Assembly: GCA_030063045.1 (NCBI GenBank)
Contig: JAQSEB010000112.1
Location: forward strand, 372,001-436,000
Length of the DNA stretch: 64,000 nt
Source of the DNA: Pratylenchus scribneri
Taxonomy: Eukaryota; Nematoda; Chromadorea; Rhabditida; Pratylenchidae
Direction: 5' to 3'
Made by a program: the position numbers and the translations under genes. The notes under the pieces were generated by a model. The model worked only from the letters and a program-made list of their open reading frames with translations, was not told the DNA's origin and searched no databases. Below are positions 24,401-36,360 of the stretch, piece by piece (within the stretch, counting starts at the first letter, position 1; each line of letters opens with the position of its first letter).

Positions 24401-27400
24401 ATATTTTTGAAGCTTTAAATTATTATAAATTTGTAATATTTTCAATTCCATTAATTCTTTTTTTTAATCAATTTATCTCAATCAAGAATATAGAGTTTTA
24501 TGTAAGCTAAAAATTAATTTGTAGACCAAATTCCCCTAATACAAATCCATTAAATAAAATTTTATTTAATTTCCAGAATTACATTGCACAAGGCGCCGAT
24601 CCAAATGGACCAAACAACGGTGAGGGCGTCGTCCTTCCAATGGGCCAACATTCATTGAATGGAGGCTCAATTTCGCAAAGTTATCAAGATTTGTCCAGCG
24701 GCGTTCAACATCAACCAAATTCCATTTTGGTTTGCATTAATACACTAAATTAAGTAAAAATATTTTTTTCAGCGAATTATAATCGATTGCATGCTTTATC
24801 CAGTCACATTGGATGTTCTTTATATGGTTCATTGTTGATTTTGTTATATTAATTATTTTTGGAAAAAAAGATATTGAAAATGGCGAAAAGCTTATAGCGG
24901 TTCAATGGTTAAACTTAGACCCTCAAATCTTTTACCTAATCAATAGATCTCATCAAGACGCGTCGATTGCTATATAATTTGTTATGTTTTGTTCTAAACA
25001 AAAGAATTTTAAACCGTTTAAATCATCCTATGGTTATTGGTTCAAAACTAATTTAGAATTGATTAATCTTATGTTAAATAATTATCACATGATGCGTATT
25101 GATGTGATCTATAAAGTGGTTATTTGGTTTAAAGGTCTATGTTTAAACACTTAATTGTTATAAACCGTTTTATTCTTTTCGCCATTTTTAAAATTCTTCT
25201 CGCCCTTTTCAATGTTTTTTCGCTATTTAAATATTTCGAATATTTTTTTTTGCATAGATTTTCTCATGCTATGGCAAAGTGCTGCGCATTATAACATTCA
25301 ATAAAAATAGTAATTAAATTTTTAATTTTAAATTGCTCATTTCCCCAAAATAGACTCATTCCAAGCATTGATCCAATTGAGTGAGGCAAGTGCGGCACAA
25401 AATGCCAAAGCAACACTGGATGGGATGAACATTTACAATGGATGTTGCACGGTATTCAAATTATTATTTTAAAAATTTTGTTAAAATATCTTAATTTCAA
25501 TTGGTTCTTATACTACATGTTCTCGATTTGTGAATGACATTTGACTATTATTCCTTGGGTTTATTGGGGAATTGCCTTTATTATAATAAAATAAGATTTA
25601 AAACAAAAATAAGAAAATAGCTCCGAGCAATTCGGACCTATAAAAATGTATATTTACGGATTCTGACCTATAAAAATGTATATTTAAAAGATTCGGACCT
25701 ATAAAAATGTATATTTAATGCATTCTGAAATAATCAAATTCATCTTTTTATTTTGAAAAAAGTTCACAGTGATAGAAATTTATTTCAGTTTTCTGAATGA
25801 AAAATTTATGGATGCAAATAATACAAATTATTTATTATTATAAAATTCAGTTGCGCATTGAGTTCAGCAAATTGAACACATTGAACGTCAAATACAACAA
25901 TGACAAAAGCCGTGACTACACAAATCCGAATTTGCCATCCGGCGAATTGACCTATGAGCAAAAATTGCAATTAATTTTCCAAAATGCTCAATTGGGTGGA
26001 GCCGGTGCCGCCGCAAATCATCATCATCATCATCAATTGGCCGGTGCAATGGGCACTTTGATTCCGTTCAGCGCAGCGGCGGCTGCAGCTGCGGCAGCCG
26101 CAAATGCATCGGCGGCAGCGGCTGCCTTTCCATTCAATGCTGCGGGGGCCGGAGGGGCGGCAATGGCATTGCAAACAAATAATGGTGAATTTTGAAAGCC
26201 AATTATTTAATAAATTTCTATTAACTTTTCAATCTTTTTTTTAATAAAATATTAAAAATTTATTGACTTACAGAAAATAAAAATATTCATATGAAATGAT
26301 GCAAATTGTTTTAATTATTGTTTGGCTATTTTTGGAATTATTTAATTGCCAAAAAATTGGTAAATTAAATTATATAATGTAAAAAAACAACAAGGCCAAA
26401 AGTGTCCAAATATAAATAAAATTGAATTTCTTAGCTTCGGCCGTCACTGGTGGCCAAGTTTTGCCGAATAATTTGACGGGCATTGTGCTGAACACCGCTC
26501 AATTCCAATCTGTCGCAAACACTCCAGTCATTTTGGTCTCGAATTTGGATGAAGCGGTCAGTTAATATAAATATTAAAATAATTTTTTTAAAATTCGTTT
26601 TCCTGAAATAATTTTTCCTTATAAAGGGGGAAAAATTAATAATGATTATTTCTATTTTGAATTGAAAAAATTGAAGGGTTTCGGAAACAATTTTTAATAA
26701 TATTTAAATTTTTTGCTCAATGAAAATAAATAATAAGATTTTATAATCTAATATGAATTAATTTTTTTTGAAAATTTTTTTTAATTTTTGGCCTTATAAA
26801 AAACATATTTGCAGTATAACGGTCTAATTCAGAACCAACACATACTCTTTCCTAACATTATTTTACAATTCTCTTTTTTACCTAGTTTTAAAGTCGAAAA
26901 AAATTGACAAAAAATATTTTCGGCATTTAGTAACAAAGAAACAAATTTGCCGTTTTATACTATTTATTTTTTCATATTTTTCAAATTTCTTTTATTTTTA
27001 ATTTTTGTGTGCGCATTTTCATCTATCACATTTTATTTTCCCTTATAAAATCATTAAAAATTTCTATCTTCGCCTTTAAAAACTATTTTTTCCATTTTTC
27101 CATTTCAGACTGTGACTCCTGATCAACTTTTCATTCTGTTCGGTATGTTTTCAATTTTCTATTATCTGCCTTTTTGACTACCCTTTTCATTCCAATTTTC
27201 TTTGCTTTGCTAAATTTTTTCCAAATAAATACATAAATAGGCTAGATATTTGGTTTTTATAATATAAAATTGAGTTTTGCGCACCAAATTAATTTTTTGA
27301 TTCGAATGAATATTTGATTTAAAATTTTAGCAAATTTATATTGTAGAAAAAATCTTGGATGAAATGAATGTGATAGAATTAATTAATTTTATTGATTTTT

Positions 27401-29390
27401 AAGAAATTACAAAAATTATGACCAAAAAAGCGACATAAACAAAAATTGGATAGTTTTGTTATTTTGGCTGAAATTTTTGAGATCCAATACCTAAGTTAAA
27501 ATCAATGACTGAAAATTTTTTTATTGGTTTTAAGATCGTTGAGTATTATCTTTATAGCAAATTCAAGTGCGCAAAATTTGATACCGTTGAAAATATTTAT
27601 ATGAGTACGATGGCTAAAATAAGGATTAAAAATTATTTACACTGCAATTAATATTTAAATTCTATAGGTGTTTATGGGGATGTTGTGCGCGTCAAAATCC
27701 TTTTCAACAAAAAGGACAATGCCCTCATCCAATATGCTGATCCACAACAAGCACAATTGGGCAAGATAATTTTATAATATTTTTTAATTAATCAATGCAT
27801 TTTTAAATTTATAATTTTATTATTATTATTATCGATTTCTATCCATCCAAAAAAACAATAAAATATATTAATTGACTATTAATAATTGTAAAAAAATTAA
27901 ATTTCAATTATTAATAATAACCATTTAATTTTAGCCATCCAACATTTGGACAAAGTGAAATGGAATGGCCGCAACATTCGGGTCACTTCCTCCAAGCACA
28001 ATGTCGTTCAAATGCCAAAAGAAGGTTCTTGCGAATTTTTATATTTTTATTTTTATAATTTTCTTTTTAGGGCAACCGGATGCCGGTTTAACCAAGGAAT
28101 TTTTGAACAATTCGTTGCATCGCTTCAAGAAACCGGGCAGCAAAAATTACATGGCAAGTGTGGGATAGAAAATTTAGCGTAAGAGATATAAAATTTAAAG
28201 ATTGGCATTGGCAATTTAAATTTTTTTTTATGTAAATTTTTAGAGTTTTTTCCATTCAAATTCATCAAAAATCATTTTTTGAAAAAATTGATTAAAAAAA
28301 CTTCATTAATGTAAATTTGACAAATTTAAAAGTCAAAAATACAGTAAAAAAGATGTTTAAACAATACTGTACTAATTGTATTCAATTTAAAAATGCCAAA
28401 AATAGGTATTTAAGGCCATAACTTAAGGGGAGGGAAATTTAAGAAAAATGAATTTTATTTTTGCTAATCCAAATAGAAACTAACAGAATAGTTGAGAGTT
28501 GACTGATTATGCTTTCGAATTTTTATATTCATTGTTAATTAATAAATAATTAAACTCATGAGATCACATCATAAGTATTTGATGAAACTTAGTATTTTTT
28601 TCAAAATCTATATTTTAAATCGAGAATAAATACTATTATTATTGATCAATAAAGAAATTAATCAAAATTTAATTCAATAATCCCATTTTTACAGAACATT
28701 TATCCACCAAGTTCCACATTGCATTTGTCCAATATTCCAACAGGAATGACCGAAGAACAAATGAATGAAATATTCAAGGGCCTCAAAATTGTGGAATTCA
28801 AATTCTTTCAGTTCGTCATTTTATTGTCAATCAAATTTATTTATTTTTAGAAAAGACCACAAAATGGCTTTGGTCCAAATGGAGGACATCGAATCGGCCG
28901 TTACCTTCCTCATCGAAATGCATGTAAGTAAACATTTGCAGCTAATAAAATTCAAGTGAATATTAGCGTAAAAATTAGTATTATACATTTAATAGCCAAG
29001 AAATTGCAAAAAAATATGGTTAAAGAAGGACAAAATAAGCCAAAATCGGAGAGTTAACATTTTTGGCCATTATTTAATCATTCATTTTGATTAATAAAAT
29101 ATTTAAAATATTTGATCACCATAAAAATATAAAATTTTTACAATTATTTGAATATCAATAATAACTGAGATTACGCAAAATTCTAATTACCGAAATTATT
29201 TTTATTTCATTATACTTGTGGGAATTAATCCAAAAACATAGTTAAAAATAATGAAATTTTATATATGTTCGTCATACAAAAATAAAAAAAATAATTACTA
29301 GTATTAATATTTTATCCTTTCCAGAATTACAAATTGGCCGACAATGCTCATTTGCGTGTCTCATTTTCGAAAAAGGGAATCAATGGTTAA
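21497..29390 (+). CDS. ptb-1: Polypyrimidine-tract-binding protein (PTB/hnRNP I), RRM2 to RRM4
   Basis: The exons after the unclear first (ending 21635) are 22165-22262, 22313-22455, 22500-22617, 23795-24097, 24577-24729, 24773-24826, 25258-25309, 25354-25451, 25851-26184, 26435-26556, 27109-27142, 27668-27760, 27935-28024, 28071-28153, 28695-28810, 28851-28923 and 29325-29390, about 676 residues after exon 1. RRM2 carries [24 protein letters not shown] and [17 protein letters not shown]3 carries [10 protein letters not shown] and [19 protein letters not shown]4 carries [22 protein letters not shown] and LRVSFSK. These are PTB signatures, so the product is a nuclear splicing regulator that binds CU-rich RNA. 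The linkers are unusually long and of low complexity, with poly-His and poly-Ala runs in the RRM2-RRM3 linker (26010-26120). RRM1 was not found, and exon 1 has neither an in-frame ATG nor an AG acceptor after the upstream stop near 21493, so the 5' end is unresolved. The symbol follows the C. elegans orthologue. Confidence 0.9.
21687..21812. repeat. Tandem 27-28 bp repeat in PTB intron 1
   Basis: About five units of ttttaaactattaaaaaatttgttttat type, alternating between aagctatt and aaactatt forms. Confidence 0.8.
22716..23380. mobile_element. Foldback element, GGTAC-end family, in PTB intron
   Basis: The terminal inverted repeat is ggtacttttgtactttacgt and continues with ccgctttttgggtc. The arms extend over about 300 bases each, with shared cccctatgggt, tcgacgcgt and gatgacagatt blocks in mirror order. 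Related elements with GGTAYTT ends lie at 24128, 44690, 45670 and 59544; the tcgacgcgt block links it to the ACGCGT foldback family. Confidence 0.8.
24128..24340. mobile_element. Foldback element in PTB intron (GGTATTT ends)
   Basis: Ends ggtatttgtgtcc and ataaataccc, with inner arms ttcaacatcaac and gttgatg and a loop holding gaccctaatcctgatgacc. It resembles the GGTACTT family in size and loop. Confidence 0.6.
24873..25192. repeat. Foldback element of the ACGCGT family in PTB intron
   Basis: The outer arms are aaaatggcgaaaag and its complement cttttcgccattttt. The inner part has catcaagacgcgtcgattg and a diverged mirror copy catgatgcgtattgatgtg. The central part carries taaaccgtttaa, seen in other members. 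Confidence 0.75.
25629..25740. repeat. Tandem 30-31 bp repeat in PTB intron
   Basis: Three units of ttcggacctataaaaatgta followed by tatttaaaag. Confidence 0.85.
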
Positions 29391-31300
29391 AACAATGAAT
29401 GGTGTCTGGTGTGTCCAGCAATTCGGAATATTTTTTCAACGCTTTAACATTTTCTTTAATTTCATTCCTTTGGTTTAGTTTTTATGATAGAAATAGAAAT
29501 CACTCTTATTAAGATTAATAGGTAAGTTAAATATCTATATTTCTTATTTCATGAGTAAATATTATATTTTTCATTGATGAGTCATTTTTTTTATTCTTCT
29601 CCTTTTAACCAATCTTTTTATCTTCTCTATATACATTTTTTTTCGTTGAAATTTTAATTCTAATGTCATAATTTCATCAGTGTAATTCAATTTTGGACTA
29701 TGCAAAACATTGTTTTTAATCAATTTTTAATTCTAAAAAAAATTTAAATTAAATTATTTATTTATTTTTCTGGAAGAATTAGAAAAATTTTATTTAATCT
29801 AAAATTCTATTTCTATTGATGATGAATTACAATATTTCCTTTCAACATTTTTTTAAAAAATTATTATAAATTTCTAACCAAATTTTTACCAACCTAAAAA
29901 TGCTCTAATCAGAATTTGCGCAATTCAAAAAAACCAATTCTAAGTCATCACATTAAAATCAAATATTCATTAATTGTGATATATTTTATTTTTTTTATTT
30001 TATTTTAACCATTCCTATATAAATCTATTAAAGTGATAGAATTATTTCATTAGGCAAATAAAAATTTCTGAATAATTAAATATTTTTTGATAGCCCTTTT
30101 TGTGAAATTATTATTAAAATAATTTTTTTAAAATATACAAAATTTCAATTATAATTATAGTAATTCTATCACTTTAGTCATTAAAATTTAATTTTATTTT
30201 ATATTTTTATATTATTTGTTTACCACAAGAAACCGCTGACCAAGAATATGAAATAATACGCATATCAGAATATTGTTCATATAAATCTTTTTAAAATTAT
30301 TTAATATTTCTTCTATTCAAAGTTTAAATTCTAATATTTTTGTTTTATTAATCCAATTTATTCAAAATATTTTAAAAATTTTTGTTTTAAAAACGCATAA
30401 ATTTTTTTTAATTTTTCCTATGTTTTTAATATTTTGATAAAATGTATTACCTATGAAAAATATTTTGAATCCTCGAATTTCTCCTAATTCGAGGATATTC
30501 TCCAATAAAATTTAACACAAGTGAATTAAATAGGTATAATGGAAGTCAAAATAGGCTTAGAAATGGGCGGAGTAATAGTTGTTGGTCACATGGCCTGTGA
30601 TGAGAGCAGTGTTGCAAAAATCTCAAAACTTCCGCCCTCTCGTCCGTCCATTAATTTTCAATTTTTCTCTAGTCCGTCCTCTCATCCCGTTTTCGTCCTT
30701 TCTTGTCTTTCCATATTTTTTTAAAAATGTCAAAATTGTATGAAAATTTAAGATAAAATTTATTCAAACTTGGAATAGCTAAATTTAAGGCAATAATAAA
30801 GTAAAATAACTAATGCTAATAATAGATGTGAATTGTGATTATGAGAATGAGAATGTGGACTCTGTCCACGTGCCTTACTTCTTTAGGGAAAAGCATGTGG
30901 ACTCTGTCCACATAACATCATTTCAATTTAAGATTTCTTCAACAAAATTGTTTTTTTTTTGAAAAAAGGTGTCACATTATTAAAAATTCTCTATTAATTA
31001 ATCTAGTATAAGATTTATATGAGAAAATAGAATTTGAAAGGCAAAAATACACAACACAAAATTTTCTATTAGACCTAGGTTTTTGCTCTGTGATTGATTT
31101 TTTTGACTTGATACTGAAGAATGAACACAAAAGAATTGAAAAAATTTCGGAAAAAATTTTGAGAAAATTATTTGTATAATTTTCAAAAATTAATTCTCAT
31201 TAATTTGTTTATATACAAAAAGCATTTCTATTTAATATCTTATTCGATTATTTTGCTAAAAATAAAATTAATTGCTATCGAAGAATAGATAGAAAGAATT
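29391..31300. other. PTB 3' region and AT-rich intergenic DNA
   Basis: No gene was recognised. The stretch includes a small inverted-end element at 30029-30176 and two copies of a gtggactctgtccac palindrome (30855 and 30898). Open frames at 30539 and 30998 are not supported by any motif. Confidence 0.5.
30029..30176. mobile_element. Short MITE, 148 bp
   Basis: The inverted ends TAAAGTGATAGAATTA and its near complement at the right (taattctatcacttta) bound a short AT-rich insert. The outer TA could be a mariner-type duplication, which cannot be settled by eye. Confidence 0.6.
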
Positions 31301-31369
31301 TGAAAAAATTTCGGAAAAAAATTTTGAGAAAATTATTTTTAAATTTAAATATTCTAATGTAGAAATGAT

Positions 31370-31910
31370 TTTTTAATGCAAAAAATTTATTTTTTGAGTA
31401 ATCTATATATTTTGGATATAATTAATATATTGAAGGAATTAGCTATTTCCATAAAAATAATTTTAAAAAAATTATTCTAATGTAGGAATGATTTTTTAGA
31501 AAATTTTGATGTCCAAAATCAAATTGAAAATTTCACTGCTTTTAATGCAAAAATTTATTTTTTGAGTAATCTATATATTTTGGATAAAATTAATATAATG
31601 TATGAGTTAGCTATTTCCATAAAAATAATTAAGGAAAAAATATTATAATGTAGAAAAGAATTTTTTAGAAAATTTTGATGACCAAAATCAAATTGAAAAT
31701 TTCACTGCATTTAATGCAAAAATTTATTTTTTGAGTAATCTATATATTTTGGATTTAATTAATATATTGTATGAGTTAGGTATTCCCATAAAAATAATTA
31801 AGAAAAAATTATTCTAATGTAGGAAAGAATTTTTTAGAAAATTTTGATGACCAAAATCAAATTGAAAATTTCACTGCTTTTAATGCAAAAATTTATTTTT
31901 TGAGTAAGCT
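31370..31910. repeat. 169-bp tandem repeat, about three units
   Basis: Units contain attttttgagtaatctatat and gaccaaaatcaaattgaaaa. The first motif recurs at about 31396, 31564, 31733 and 31902, giving a period near 169 bases. Confidence 0.85.
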
Positions 31911-31914
31911 GAAA

Positions 31915-32617
31915 ATTAATGCAATTTTCAATTGAATATTTCTTTCAAAAAATCGATTTTTAAGAAAAATTAGAATGAACAAATTAATAAAAATTCCCTA
32001 TTAATTAATCTTTTGTTAAATATGAAGGAAAATAAATTGATCGAAGTTAGAAAGGCTAAAACATATCCGGCTGAAAATTTGGGCAATTTTCAATTGAATA
32101 TTTATTTCAAAAAATCGATTTTTTAGAAAAACTGTAGCTATGCCATATTAAAAATTCCATATTAATTAATCTTTTGTTAAATATGAAGGAAAATAAATTG
32201 ATCGAAGTTAGAAAGGCTAAAACATATCCAGCTAAAAATTTAGGCAATTTTCAATTGAATATTTATTTCAAAAAATCGATTTTTTAGAAAAACTGTAGCT
32301 ATGCCATATTAAAAATTCCATATTAATTAATCTTTTGTTAAATATGAAGGAAAATAAATTGATCGAAGTTAGAAAGGCTAAAACATATCCGGCTAAAAAT
32401 TTAGGCAATTTTCAATTGAATATTTCTTCTAAAAAATCGATTTTTTAGAAAAACTGTAGCTATGCCATATTAAAAATTCCATATTAATTAATCTTTTGTT
32501 AAATATGAAGGAAAATAAATTGATCGAAATTAGAAAGGCTAAAACATTTCCGGCTAAAAATTTAGGCAATTTTCAATTGAATATTTATTTCAAAAAATCG
32601 ATTTTTAAGAAAAACTG
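31915..32617. repeat. 160-bp tandem repeat, left part of a split array
   Basis: Units contain gttaaatatgaaggaaaata, gaaaggctaaaacat and aaaaaatcgattttt. The period is about 160 bases and roughly four units are present before the insertion at 32618. The array resumes after the insertion at 38308. Confidence 0.9.
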
Positions 32618-34219
32618 CCCGGAGTCACATAAAAAATAGATGCAAAAATATGTTGAAAATTTGATCTAATTGTCAAAATATGGTAAAAATGGGAAAATTG
32701 TCAAAATATTTTGAAAAGATATAAATTGTCAAAATATTTTTAAAATGAGTAAAATTCTCAAAATTCAAGGTCAAAATAAATTCAAAAGATTTTGAAAATA
32801 ATAGGAAAAAATCTACTCACAATTATTCGTATTTTCAAAATAAAATGAAAATATATAAATTTCTAGAATATTCTGAAAATAGCAAAATTTTAGGAATATT
32901 TTCAGAATTTAATAATTTTGAAAACTATTTTCATATACTTTTTCAGAATCTTTTGAAAATATGACCCAAAATGCTCCTAAAAATGGATACAATTTTAAAA
33001 AAATTTTCAAAAAACATTTAATTTTCATAATTATTTTCTAAAAAATTTTTAAAATTTTTTGAAAAAAAAATACCTAAAATCTTTTCAAAAAAATAATAAA
33101 TTTTTAGAATATTTTCAAAATTAGTTTTTTTCCCCTTTAAATATGAGAAATTAAAATCATTAATAAAAAATGTAAAATTGAAATTATAGCAGAATTTGTT
33201 TATCAGATTTTAAATAGATGAGAATAGACTATTTTTAATTGAAATGAAGTGTTTTTTAAATAAAATTTTTTTCCAGAATTTTAGGAAGGAAAGATAAATA
33301 TGAGGGTTTTTAACATTGAAAGATTATATTAAACTCTTATTTTTAGAAATGAAGCCTAGTGGTGTAATATTCTCATGATATCAAAAAAGTTTAAATTTCT
33401 ACTTGTTAGAATAAAATTACAATTTTAACAAAAGAATTCTCATTAAAAACCTAAACATGATCAAATTTATTCATCGATATGAAAAAAAAACAAATTTTTC
33501 TTTATATCGTCTTCCCAATTCCAATCCATTTGAGACATCATTCTTTCGCCGCAATACCATCGAAGATGAAGGCGAGCTAAAGATTTACATATTAATATAT
33601 TTTATAATGTTTTATCAATTAAACCTGGCCATATTCTTATCATTTGGCTAAGACTGGTTATGTGTCAATAAATTGAAACTGATGCCGTTCAATCCATCCA
33701 AGAGATTTTGCTAGACTTTGTTGAAAGTTCTAGAAGATAAAGGTTATTTAAATAATTTCCAAAGCTCAATCTTATGATTTTTTTCACAATACTAATCTTA
33801 TAAAGAATTTAAAATAAAAAAAAGTTTTACATTTTATTTGCTCTTGTTTACTTGAGTCTTTATTAAATTTTTTTTAAAAAATATTTTATAAAAACCCTAA
33901 AATTATCCATAAAAGCTTTATTAGTTTTTTTTAAAAAATCCGAAAAAACCTTTAATTTCCTAAAAAGTTAAAACAAAAAAATTTATAAATTTTTATTGCC
34001 ATAAAATTTGAAATGAAAAGAAACCTGCATTGCAAAAAAAGTTTTTGCCATGAAATAAGATTTTTTCCCTTTTTCCTTGAGCATTGTTATAATTGTTCAA
34101 AACACCTATAAATTGTGCGAATTTTTCTTAAAAATTCTTATATTTTATTCATTAAATAAAAAACCTGAGAATTCTTATTTATAAATTTTTTCCATAGAAT
34201 AATTAATGAATATTTTTTT

Positions 34220-34880
34220 TGTTGCACATCTTGTCGAGACTTGCAAAGTGCGCTCTTCATTGTTGACTTCGAAAATGTAATTCTTTTATAATTGTTCCTA
34301 AATTTTCTTGATTTTTTATCATTATTTTTAATATAAATTTATACTTTCTCTTTCGTAGATTTGCGGCGCATATTTTCATTTCTTTCTTCCCAAGTTTTGT
34401 ATGATGTAGGGCATATATTGCACCATAAGTATGATAGCGCCAGCAATTTCATTCTCAGATTTTTTAAATCATAGCATTGGTCATTTCGTTCATAACTTTG
34501 AAGAATTTTGGATGGACGTCTTTTTGATATTTCTCGAACATTTTGTGCAACAAATCACTCTGATCTTGTAAAAATGAGAAATATTTTTACAAATTTTCTA
34601 CCTTTTTTAAGACTTTCCATAATGAATTCCTATTGGTCGGCGAAGTTTATTGCAATGAACTTTTTGAATTCTTGGCGCACTTCTTCCTGCATTTCATCAT
34701 CTGAACTTTCCGCTTCATAGTCTTCCAGATTATTGACCAAATAATTTTCCTCACCAGTTTGTACAACATGCGAGGATCGCTTAAATATAGTTTTATATTG
34801 AATTATTGATTTTAATTTTTACCTAGCTGAGTCTTGATGTGGTTCAAAATCTATTATCAGTCTTTGATATTTTGCACTTT
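34220..34880 (-). pseudogene. Acidic coding remnant in the 5.69-kb element
   Basis: Reading leftwards, an open acidic segment (with NNLEDYEAESSDDEMQEE) runs to a stop near 34635, followed by a charged helical-looking segment (LLHKMFEKYQKDVHPKFFK) near 34530 and more patches to 34220. Splice-like borders are present but no complete gene can be drawn. The family was not recognised. Confidence 0.45.
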
Positions 34881-35347
34881 CTTTTTCACTTTAGAATTGC
34901 CAAAAAGATTGGAGAATTAAATTAGACTATAAAATATTTTAGGTTATTTATTTGAGAAATTTTATAAAAAGTTAATCGTTTTATTTTTAATTTTATTAAT
35001 TTTTTAAACATGTATTAAAAACAAAAGTTTTATAACCTTTAATATTATAATTTTACATTTCAGAATTAAATATCAAAAAAAGTAAGCATTTATTATGTAG
35101 ATATTTTTGCAAAAATATCTTAATTATGAACTAATTAGAAATAATAACTATATAAATCATACATGAAAAGTGAGAGAGAACATTGTTAGAGAATTGGAAG
35201 AAATTCACATTTATCCGAATCGTTAAAAAAACAATACAAATAGTAAAAATAATTGAAATAAAATTTTCGAAGTCTAAATAAAAGATTAAATTCTATTAAT
35301 TGAAATTTCCGGACAAATTTTAATTCTATCAAAGAATTCTGGTCAAA

Positions 35348-35605
35348 ATGGATTTAAGCATGGAATTAATTGAGGTAATTATAAACATAATAAAAGAAGT
35401 AAAAGTGCAAATATTTAAAGGATGCTTATGATTCAGAGAATGTTCTATCTGAATTTGGAGAAATGCTTCCTGTTCGAAATTTGGTGTCTCCTCAATTCTT
35501 GCTGATGATCAGGAAATCTCGAAGTGATCATAGCGATTGCAAATCACCCAGAGCCCAAAAATCTCAGCATTTTAGGAGAAACACAGGAAAGCGTCCAAAA
35601 ATAAT
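35348..35605 (+). CDS. Possible small two-exon gene inside the 5.69-kb element
   Basis: A nine-residue first exon (MDLSMELIE, 35348-35374) joins in phase 0 to a second exon that starts after ttaaag near 35422 and runs to a TAA near 35605. The second part turns from neutral to strongly basic (KSRSDHSDCKSPRAQ, then RRNTGKRPK). No family was recognised. A basic tail could mean nucleic-acid binding, which is a guess. Further exon-like patches follow up to 36360, so the model may be incomplete. Confidence 0.35.
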
Positions 35606-35679
35606 AAATTAGCAGGTTTAATTATTAATATAAAAAAATTTTAAACTAAGATTTTAAGTCAATAAATTCTTCACAACTG

Positions 35680-36360
35680 TCTAAGATTGCATCACCACGA
35701 TTGAGTAATATTATTCTGGCATGTCTGGTCTTATTCGATCATTACAAATTGCCATGCGAATGGAATGCGAAATATGAGGATATGAAGGTTTAAGAAAATA
35801 GAAATATTTATAAATAATTTTAATGTCCTCGAAAACATCGTTTCGAGTAATGTTGAGAAATTCTATGAGACAAATTATCATGGGAAGATTGCAAAACAAA
35901 ATAATTCTCAGGTAATTTCCATTACTCATTAAAAAGTTGATAAAAATTTAAAAGATGGAATGCTGGCCAACCCAATACAAGATTTGGAAAATCTTCAGGA
36001 TCGAAAATTTGCAATGGAGGCGAACGAGAAATTCAAGGTTTAAAAATGAATCTTTAAAACTAAAAAATAAAAAATTCAAAATGACATGATTAAATCAAAG
36101 AAGATGGAATGTCGGACACTAGCTCTATGATTTTTATGAGCATCGATGAACTAAATGAACTCGAATCGGAATCTAGCTCGGTGGTGATTTTGATGAGAAT
36201 TATAGTAAGATTTTTAAAAAAACAGTAAAATTATTAAATATTTAGTGTCGATGAAACTAATCCGGACTGGTATGAACTCTAGACCAAATTGGCCAAATTC
36301 ATGAAATTATCGACAAGAGAGGCAAGACTCAAAATCCAGTTTAAATTCAAGGTTTAGTAC
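35680..36360 (+). pseudogene. Decayed multi-exon coding remnant in the 5.69-kb element
   Basis: Four or five short open patches with exon-like borders lie in order: one with HYKLPCEWNAKYEDMK (to about 35787), one with NVEKFYETNYHGKIAK (to 35910), one with LANPIQDLENLQDRK (to 36039), one with MSIDELNELESESSS (to 36208) and one with DETNPDWYEL followed by a stop. Each ends at a gt donor. The in-frame stop suggests decay. Not recognised. Confidence 0.4.
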
